8,540 nucleotides of DNA, taken from contig CAVISR010000098.1 of assembly GCA_963645405.1 (NCBI GenBank), forward strand, positions 1 through 8,540, in the 5' to 3' direction. Below, piece by piece: positions 6,101 to 8,540 of this stretch. How positions within the stretch are numbered: position 1 is the first letter of the stretch; the number at the start of each line of letters is the position of its first letter. The notes beneath the pieces are model-generated. The model was not told the DNA's origin. It worked only from the letters and a program-made list of their open reading frames with translations, and made no database searches. A program made the translations under genes and the position numbers. The stretch comes from Colivivens sp963645405. GTDB taxonomy: Bacteria > Bacteroidota > Bacteroidia > Bacteroidales > Bacteroidaceae.

Positions 6101-8540
6101 ACCAGCAGTTCTGCATGGGACATCAACTCAAGCGATGCCCGTTTCGAGGCTATCATTGCCTCCAACGACGGTGCAAGCCTGTATGATGGTGATGCCAACT
6201 ACAATGCCTATGCCGACACCGTGTATTGCATGTTCAAGGACAAGGCGCTGTTCAGTGCAATGAAGAGAAACCACGTGTTCTGTCCACAAGACCTCTACAA
6301 TGTCAGCGACATCACTGGCTTCATGAACGGCAATGACACCATCCAGACCTTCAACGAATTCTATTACACGTCAGTTGAGTCGCTCGGCAACGGAACCCTC
6401 ACCGACATGTCGAATCTGCAGGAAGTGACATTGCCGGTAGCACTCGACACCATCACAGTGGATGCATTCAAGGGATGCTCAAGCCTTGAGAAAATCAATG
6501 CCTTCAATGAGGAATGTCCGGGCTTGGCACAAGGAGCATTCGCCAGTCTGCCGGAAGACTTTGTCATAGAAGTACAGGAAGGTGACGAGGACAAATACCG
6601 TGAAGCATGGCCTGAATATGCAGACCACATCAAGAGCTATCGTGCAGCACGCACCCAAGTGCGCGAGATTGTTCTCAAGCAAATGAACACACTCGCCGAC
6701 TCTTTGGGACTCACCGTAGAGTCGCATGAGAAACGATGGGGCGGACAGCACATAATAGACAAAGTCACAGGCAAGATGAGCGACATCACAGCCCTGAAGG
6801 TGAGCGGTCCTATAGGAAGCCGGGATGTGGCAGTGCTTCGTATGCTTGCAGGATGTACTCCTACCAACACCACCGCATACACAACAAACCTCAGCTACCT
6901 CGACCTCTATGATGCCGAGATAAAGAAGGACGAAGACTGGAGCTTCCTGAAGTATTATGTTTACTCAGAACCGCCATTGCTCAGAGACAAGGAAAGTGCG
7001 ATTGAGGACGACAATGTTGCACCGGTAAGAATGTTCTACAACTGCAACAACCTCAAGACTATCATCATGCCGCGCACTGCTACTAAACTTGACGACTATG
7101 CCCTCAACACCATGGCTTCACTCGAGACCATCGTGGTGGGCGACAATGTGACAAGCATTGAAGACAAGGCATTCGGCGATGCAAGCAATCTGAAGACCAT
7201 CATCTTCCTCGGAGGTGCAGCAGAGACTGCCAGCGACTTCTTCGACGACAACATAGAGGGCGACTGCAACAAGGTGGAGAACATGTATGTGCCGAAGAGC
7301 GAGAAGGAGAACTTCACCAAGGATGCAGCATACACCGAGCATACCAACAAGATAAGCAGTCCTTATGACGACGTGTGCCTGTTCCGTGCTCTCGGTTGCA
7401 AGGGCATAATGACAGAGGATGACCTCTCTACTGTGGATGACATCGACGGTTGGTTTGACAGATTCACAGGAATCACCGACCTTTCTCCGCTCAAGAACAC
7501 TGCCATCACAGAACTTAAGTCCAGCAATGTGGACAAGCTCAGTCAGTTGCAATACATTGCCCTTCCGTCAACATTGACGAAGATTGAGAATTATGCATTC
7601 TATTATAATCCATGGCTGCATTGGGCAGACTTGAGCGCATGCGAAAATCTCAATGCCGACATCGACAAGCTCAGCTTCACTCGTCTTGCCCTTGTCTATG
7701 TACCTGAGTCGTTCGGAACACAGACTGCAGACAACGTAGTGTATGGTGCAAGCAATGCGCTGAAGTGTGCCAAGTTTGTCCTCACCGACACTCACGACTA
7801 CGATGTGCCGAAGGCATTCACAGCAGATGCCATAACGTTCGAACGTACGTTCCCCGACAGCATCTCTGCCCTCACGCTCCCGTTCTCATGCACTGTGCCT
7901 GATGGCTTCCGTGCTTACCAGCTCGAGACAGCAGCATCGGAATACAACGAGGCTCGTTTCCAGGAAGTGGAGACAATGAAAGCCAACGAACCTTATGTAA
8001 TAAAGAGGACTGCCAGCGATGCTGAGTTCACCGTCAACGACGAGACAGAGGTAGAAGCTAAAGGTGCTGTCATGACATGGCGAAAGGGTGTGGGCTACAC
8101 ATCAACAGGAACACTCAGCGCCATCAGCGCTGCTGAAGCACGCGATGCCAAGATGCTTGTTGTCGACACCAACGGAGTATGGAATCTGCTCTCCGAGGAT
8201 GCCACTGATGGTATCAACCAATTCTCGGCTTATCTACAGGTAACCAACACGTCGGCATCAACCAAGGATGTTCCTTCCTACTTCGACAACATCAACCTTT
8301 ATGAGCTCACTCTCGACGAGGGTAAAGACAATAGTAGCGAGATAAGCAACCATGTAAACGAGCGCGTCAACGCCAACCTCACCCGTACGCTTGTAGCCGG
8401 TGCATGGAACACCTTCTGCGTACCGTTCAAGACCTATGTGGAAGGCAGTCCGCTCGAAGGCAGTGCCGTTTCCGGAGTAAAGGAAATCAGCGGCAACGTG
8501 ATAACCTATCAGACTGTGCGCTATCTCGAACCAGGCAAGG
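50..8540 (+). CDS. Giant secreted GLUG / BspA-like leucine-rich repeat surface protein, 3' end outside window
   Basis: One reading frame runs from ATG 50 to the window end without a stop: 2,830 full codons, over 300 kDa, and incomplete. The start is chosen because it gives a complete signal peptide (basic n-region, hydrophobic core, AFA before the cleavage point) directly after an A-rich leader; the next in-frame ATG at 107 would remove the basic n-region. Domain order by residue: signal peptide 1-34; two GLUG domains about 44-305 and 310-555; five degenerate leucine-rich modules about 576-1650, the third carrying a helical insertion at 1145-1314; canonical LRR_5 block about 1711-1785; duplicated 368-residue units 1837-2203 and 2204-2570; two C-terminal beta-rich domains from about 2585. 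BspA-like LRR proteins of Bacteroidota are known surface adhesins; a binding or adhesion role is inferred, and the ligand is unknown. No enzyme motif was seen. A C-terminal sorting domain is expected downstream. The family call is secure and the function is not. Confidence 0.96.
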   Translation, partial: MIQSNKLRVKERSAVRLLLMLTLFLTGFSATAFADDTTTLTKDTDGYYLITSGEDLEEFANIVNKDTATVNARLTADIDITPAENTSWTPIGRFISYSFKGKFNGQGHTISGLAFRVASYYGLFGYVNGATIENLTLLQPTYTTYNPDTKNDQFPLGAVCGGAVNTVFRNCHVKQAALNFADFSSAKTASYIGGIVGSAENGTKIIGCSFDGYLTSASTKFGLVGGIVGYLSLSDIDSCSVTNHSAGTSVISGSKYVGGICGACYYRSVAAAIHNCTVEDGVKVNSTDTTTVGTIYGAELVSTTSLPGLYDGAYEIYNAGQLAAFRTMVSEDRTVNARLMNDIDMADAGEFSPIASSSNGYLGTFDGQGYTISNLTLKDQTNAGLFSLVCSSGDVHGTVKNLNLKSPTLKGSDYDYQGFISGYVAGKGVIENCNVTDGSYTCSANGTPECVGGIAGKADTGATINLCSFQGKVIDVEKNVGGIVGNLYSGASVTNCYLYGPSTVHADDYAGGIVGSVSEKDCTVKNCYVTQSTGTVEVSVSKGNTSNLISGKTVSNDVYTEDYLKYERSGRKNGRVEMTVVTGVADQTKTSYHVINNIGTMNYYATDSIAYLPGVKELDFIDCNSNIAGTKADFWIDITIRDEAFDANFEKLYMRYKVYAGADHTVSLRPGDVKPAGKNMFALCPKAKVYVDAEYYDSFCADPMWSNYKENLVAVTDFRETDFTEEGVKYAYDRNADATASVLKKTGKTGSDVTMVHVIGCDDSKISDNDGVLKIYQDIGETYNYNTTKVWAKAFKGDTAIKHVKFEEIMADARDSYYDLNIALGDSAFANCTNLEYFDLVLSSDKDNDHYTVIHPNEMPIGNHVFDGCSDKLKIRIPTAVYDEYLANDDWNQYSSHFEKTDFGVSKFNEKGVKYAYYVSGDGKTLYTNKNTEEMEDIVTPWMGMFRNFKFSSVLVPDNSNTIYYLMASEVDNDDIDDEDGVMRIYNDIGTTYNYKTIALSSTGFRNNEHIKKIVFEDCASYSENANTDLALVIPDGTFKGCKNLKELSMYYLVTEGTNHYEAIKPSQIFIGENVFEGVDSTFRIKVLPDLYQDYITDANWSQYKDIIEASDYLPTTEDPFERDGVTYDFISNSLNSIATSTTIREDASLINIPIVIAEAASVAYTAYTIYKSAAAAVAKQSAKQAVIEAEKQVAQKGEVMLEKTLEENRFLLDGTRHMIMQNGPDELIMRAYKNGITKAMERVDESILALREKLVTPVMAQYKTASTVLNSAVKFAGTASAKLAAEFGTGYILSRAQKNFSDNWSWHINSANWVTVTKRYNVPKLFIKEVSDDATDITIYADPSNSITRYSTSVISPKAFRNKKNLKSIKFQDEPTGNLLPYEPLMISLPDSCFAGCDNLQELNLILTSKYGNSRKKALTPDNFVLTGDPFAGCDSTMLKNFHIVVGSDVYNEFVSDSYWSKYADYYKKENVSQKKDQSEWSCLYTRHYNLNSIPEVTQVGSHDIEHVDIYGADNDDLKSNEGLAALINDYGIYNNYKLDNVLKKAFYNNDNLKQLDITDSHTYCGDVYTDFNVYLQDSCFADCKNFTDLNLIYQVTDGTNNTQSISPEQVSLGEGVFDGCDNLRIKVCIDQEDNFLADAKWAKYKDKIFPSFFDPVDDKVFNLLKDDIMFKTALNDNEWEHLDATRATPKMLSTRFKGTDIEMFDEFRAFSSCGLDTIFQDMFKDCQSLQSITLPRTTKYIGKYAFQGCTNLASFTIPESVTGIDGYVFQNSGIKTIICSAEKPATVENGGNWTFMGLPDDYVIYVPDSLVDVYKEKWYSVADHINAQSKRGGSLKVITVTEVGQLASKLGLVWDYSEDYDYNKCRVALKGNYAQYDSLRIIGPLDGRDLGVLRMMAGRNTMCEVNPAGNLQYLDLYDAQFKKGSYMYDMTETFENNSRIDLDDDVSGYLFYKLDKLKTLILPKTSKVIRHYAMSECANLETIVVGDNVTEVCRKAVNKSANLKTLVMLPEKMPDTSSSAWDINSSDARFEAIIASNDGASLYDGDANYNAYADTVYCMFKDKALFSAMKRNHVFCPQDLYNVSDITGFMNGNDTIQTFNEFYYTSVESLGNGTLTDMSNLQEVTLPVALDTITVDAFKGCSSLEKINAFNEECPGLAQGAFASLPEDFVIEVQEGDEDKYREAWPEYADHIKSYRAARTQVREIVLKQMNTLADSLGLTVESHEKRWGGQHIIDKVTGKMSDITALKVSGPIGSRDVAVLRMLAGCTPTNTTAYTTNLSYLDLYDAEIKKDEDWSFLKYYVYSEPPLLRDKESAIEDDNVAPVRMFYNCNNLKTIIMPRTATKLDDYALNTMASLETIVVGDNVTSIEDKAFGDASNLKTIIFLGGAAETASDFFDDNIEGDCNKVENMYVPKSEKENFTKDAAYTEHTNKISSPYDDVCLFRALGCKGIMTEDDLSTVDDIDGWFDRFTGITDLSPLKNTAITELKSSNVDKLSQLQYIALPSTLTKIENYAFYYNPWLHWADLSACENLNADIDKLSFTRLALVYVPESFGTQTADNVVYGASNALKCAKFVLTDTHDYDVPKAFTADAITFERTFPDSISALTLPFSCTVPDGFRAYQLETAASEYNEARFQEVETMKANEPYVIKRTASDAEFTVNDETEVEAKGAVMTWRKGVGYTSTGTLSAISAAEARDAKMLVVDTNGVWNLLSEDATDGINQFSAYLQVTNTSASTKDVPSYFDNINLYELTLDEGKDNSSEISNHVNERVNANLTRTLVAGAWNTFCVPFKTYVEGSPLEGSAVSGVKEISGNVITYQTVRYLEPGK
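179..964 (+). repeat. GLUG-repeat domain, copy 1
   Basis: Residues about 44-305. The domain opens with the usual lead-in: DGYYLI, a helix-like 'LEEFANIV', 'VNARLTADIDI', then 'GKFNGQGHTISGL'. Glycine turns of the GLUG type follow, starting near residues 121 (YGLFGYV), 156 (LGAVCGG), 191 (YIGGIVG), 224 (VGGIVG) and 256 (YVGGICG), about 32-35 residues apart. The last four are each followed by a cysteine in an x-C-x-[VF] strand (C171, C208, C239, C276). GLUG repeats occur in secreted bacterial proteins, and the regular short turns suggest a right-handed beta-helix (inference). Sampled GC is about 43%, lower than the later LRR modules. Confidence 0.88.
977..1715 (+). repeat. GLUG-repeat domain, copy 2
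   Basis: Residues about 310-555. It repeats the plan of copy 1: DGAYEI, 'LAAFRTMV', 'VNARLMNDIDM', 'GTFDGQGYTISNL', then turns near residues 382 (AGLFSLV), 417 (QGFISGYV), 450 (CVGGIAG), 479 (NVGGIVG) and 509 (YAGGIVG). Cysteines follow at C433, C467, C496 and C527 in the same x-C-x-[VLF] context. The offset from copy 1 is about 266 residues at the start, 261 at the first two turns and 253 at the last, so the copies are collinear with small length changes. This is an old tandem domain duplication, visible at protein rather than DNA level. Confidence 0.88.
1775..2212 (+). repeat. Degenerate leucine-rich module 0 (first of five)
   Basis: Residues about 576-722. The module is recognised by a shared frame: an 'NNIGTMNYY' signature (G599), a leucine-rich strand 'VKELDFIDC', an 'AFDANFEKLYM' turn, and the closing 'YYDSFCADPMWSNYKENL' (W705). 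The distance from the signature glycine to the closing tryptophan is 106 residues. This copy lacks the lead-in GVKYAY motif and the acidic loop seen in later copies. The closing motif resembles the 'vPkgs...Y....W..f..I' ends common after LRR_5 blocks in Bacteroidota. Outer boundaries are approximate. Confidence 0.7.
2216..2764 (+). repeat. Degenerate leucine-rich module A
   Basis: Residues about 724-906. It begins with EGVKYAY (G727), then the acidic loop D762-G771, then 'QDIGETYNYNT' (G780), the strand 'IKHVKFEE', the LRR_5-type turn 'DSAFANCTNLEYFDL', a second turn 'HVFDGCSDKLKIRI', and closes with 'VYDEYLANDDWNQY' (W891). G780 to W891 is 111 residues, and G727 to W891 is 164 residues. It follows module 0 directly and is followed by module B after a short 'FEKTDFGVSKF' linker. 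Confidence 0.75.
2765..3394 (+). repeat. Degenerate leucine-rich module B
   Basis: Residues about 907-1116. It begins with KGVKYAY (G912) and carries an extra segment of about 25 residues ('EDIVTPWMGMFRNFKF' region) absent from module A. Then come the very acidic loop D972-G981, 'NDIGTTYNYKT' (G990), 'IKKIVFEDC', 'DGTFKGCKNLKELSM', 'ENVFEGVDSTFRIKV', and the closing 'LYQDYITDANWSQYKDII' (W1101). G990 to W1101 is again 111 residues. It is the most regular copy and the best reference for the module. Confidence 0.75.
3395..4465 (+). repeat. Degenerate leucine-rich module C, interrupted by a helical insertion
   Basis: Residues about 1117-1473. It begins with DGVTYDF (G1125) and closes with 'VYNEFVSDSYWSKYADYY' (W1461). 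The span is 336 residues against 164 in module A; the excess is almost exactly the helical segment at 1145-1314. After the insertion the leucine-rich plan resumes: 'ITIYADPSNSITRYST', 'AFRNKKNLKSIKF', 'DSCFAGCDNLQELNL', 'DPFAGCDSTMLKNFHI'. The signature glycine is replaced (ADPSN at about 1342-1346), and the acidic loop is reduced to D1333/D1334/D1337. Confidence 0.7.
3482..3991 (+). other. Helical Ala/Lys/Glu/Gln-rich insertion in module C
   Basis: Residues about 1145-1314. It opens with a hydrophobic stretch 'INIPIVIAEAASVAYTAYTI' (about 1151-1170), continues into an alanine-rich, charged segment with coiled-coil character (AAAAVAKQSAKQ, IEAEKQVAQKGE, LEKTLEENR), and ends with further helix-like sequence (VDESILALREKL, AKLAAEFGTGYI). 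It lacks the leucine-rich, beta and glycine-turn pattern of everything around it. Five sampled 60-base lines inside are 43-45% GC, against 52% in three sampled lines in the flanks, and GAA, AAA and CAA codons are more frequent than in the neighbours. The frame is intact across both borders. I do not recognise the segment. A membrane span is unlikely because E1159 sits in the hydrophobic stretch. Borders are uncertain by perhaps 10-15 residues. Confidence 0.7.
4466..5005 (+). repeat. Degenerate leucine-rich module D
   Basis: Residues about 1473-1652. It carries the acidic loop D1515-G1524, 'NDYGIYNNYKL' (G1533), 'AFYNNDNLKQLDI', 'DSCFADCKNFTDLNL', 'GVFDGCDNLRIKV', and the closing 'NFLADAKWAKYKDKIF' (W1643). 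G1533 to W1643 is 110 residues. The lead-in GVKYAY is not recognisable here; 'EWSCLYTRHYN' occupies its place. It ends the five-copy series and leads into the canonical LRR_5 block. Confidence 0.72.
5006..5548 (+). repeat. Canonical BspA-type LRR_5 block
   Basis: Residues about 1654-1834. A non-repeat lead-in (about 1654-1710) is followed by classical LRR_5 repeats, with phenylalanines of 'MFKDCQSLQSITLP', 'AFQGCTNLASFTIP' and 'VFQNSGIKTIICS' at 1725, 1748 and 1771, exactly 23 residues apart. It closes with 'YVPDSLVDVYKEKWYSVADHI' (W1820), the usual end of such blocks in Bacteroidota. This is the clearest family signature in the protein and supports the BspA-like call. LRR_5 arrays are right-handed solenoids used for protein or glycan binding; the ligand is unknown. 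Confidence 0.88.
5558..6658 (+). repeat. Duplicated 368-residue unit, copy 1
   Basis: Residues about 1837-2203. Order: 'VGQLASKLGL'; 'LRIIGPLDGRDLGVLRMMAG' (1881-1900); 'LQYLDLYDAQ' (1913-1922); LRR_5-like 'LKTLILPKTSKVIRHYAM', 'LETIVVGDNVTEV', 'LKTLVML'; then a second part from about C2060 with 'VSDITGFMNGNDTIQTFNEF', 'LQEVTLPVALDTITVDAF', closing at 'DKYREAWPEYADHI' (W2187). The IGPL/LDLYDA arrangement is familiar from LRR proteins of Prevotella and Bacteroides. Matching blocks recur about 368 residues downstream in copy 2. Confidence 0.82.
6002..6024 (+). repeat. 23-base direct repeat, first copy
   Basis: These 23 bases, coding for I-V-V-G-D-N-V plus two bases of the threonine codon, are identical to positions 7130-7152, 1,128 bases downstream. 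The bases on either side differ. It is the longest exact match I found between the two 368-residue units, in which most synonymous positions have diverged. Confidence 0.85.
6659..7759 (+). repeat. Duplicated 368-residue unit, copy 2
   Basis: Residues about 2204-2570. It repeats copy 1 in order: 'NTLADSLGL'; 'LKVSGPIGSRDVAVLRMLAG' (2249-2268); 'LSYLDLYDAE' (2281-2290); 'LKTIIMPRTATKLDDYAL', 'LETIVVGDNVTSI', 'LKTIIFL'; then from about C2443 'VDDIDGWFDRFTGITDLSPL', 'LQYIALPSTLTKIENYAF'. Offsets from copy 1 are 367, 368, 368, 376 and 383 residues at successive landmarks, so small insertions accumulate along the unit. The W..Y closing motif of the first half has Y2428 in place of the tryptophan. 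Confidence 0.82.
7130..7152 (+). repeat. 23-base direct repeat, second copy
   Basis: Exact match to 6002-6024, in the same codon register and at the equivalent place of the second 368-residue unit. A shorter identical stretch of 17 bases coding for L-D-L-Y-D-A lies at 5795-5811 and 6899-6915 (spacing 1,104 bases, 368 codons). Confidence 0.85.
7802..8252 (+). other. C-terminal beta-rich domain, copy 1 (LTLPF type)
   Basis: Residues about 2585-2735. It contains 'ITFERTFPDSISALTLPFSC' (PF near 2611-2612), 'GFRAYQLE', 'MKANEPYVIKRTA', 'GTLSAISAAEARDAKMLVVD', and ends 'INQFSAYLQVTNT'. The order of an R-x-F entry strand, an 'LPF' strand, 'YxL', 'aN.PYvIk' and 'FxAYL' matches a domain that recurs at the C-terminal part of Prevotella and Bacteroides LRR surface proteins; I know it as a pattern and cannot name a database entry. 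The role is presumably structural or a stalk near the C-terminal end. Confidence 0.65.
8357..8540 (+). other. C-terminal beta-rich domain, copy 2 (WNTFCVPF type), truncated by window edge
   Basis: Residues about 2770 to 2830. It shows the start of the same kind of domain as the preceding one: 'ANLTRTLVAGAWNTFCVPF' (W2786 to F2793), then 'VSGVKEISGNVITYQTVRYL' and 'EPGK', after which 'PY' would be expected from the pattern. It is joined to copy 1 by a short linker containing 'YFDNINLYELTLDEGKDNSS'. The rest of the domain and the protein C-terminus lie beyond the window, so any sorting signal cannot be assessed. Confidence 0.7.

Noticed and set aside
5558..7759. CRISPR-like or insertion-sequence explanation for the repeated DNA
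   Set aside because: The repeats are long, diverged, in codon register and translated into matching protein domains. There are no short regular spacers, terminal inverted repeats or transposase.

Overview
The window holds essentially one thing: a single uninterrupted plus-strand open reading frame that begins at an ATG at position 50 and is still open at the last base (2,830 complete codons plus one base). It encodes the N-terminal and central part of a giant secreted, repeat-built surface protein. There is no stop codon, second gene, RNA gene, mobile element or CRISPR array. The combination of GLUG repeats, BspA-type leucine-rich repeats (LRR_5), the 'SGPL..RD...LR.MAG ... YLDL.DA' block and C-terminal 'WNT.C.PF' domains, with an A-rich leader lacking a Shine-Dalgarno sequence, points to a Bacteroidales bacterium, most likely Prevotella or a close relative. 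Hand-counted sample lines give roughly 43-52% GC. The genus is an inference from protein style, not from a database match.

Layout by residue: 1-34 Sec signal peptide; about 44-305 and 310-555 two tandem GLUG (probable beta-helix) domains, each with five turns; about 576-1650 five copies of a degenerate leucine-rich module, each with an 'IG..YNY'-like signature about 110 residues before a 'D..W..YK' signature; within the third copy, an apparent insertion of about 170 helical, Ala/Lys/Glu/Gln-rich residues (1145-1314) with lower GC than its surroundings; about 1654-1835 a short canonical LRR_5 block with 23-residue spacing; 1837-2203 and 2204-2570 a tandem duplication with a period of about 368 residues; about 2585-2735 and 2770 onward two consecutive C-terminal beta-rich domains, the second cut by the window edge.

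The protein probably leaves the cytoplasm by Sec and displays a long repeat rod outside the cell. BspA-like proteins of this phylum are known adhesins or ligand-binding proteins, but no ligand can be read from this sequence. The C-terminus, where a sorting signal would be expected, lies outside the window. The most notable points are the helical insertion into one repeat module, the five-copy module itself with a conserved acidic loop, and the strictly in-register duplications.
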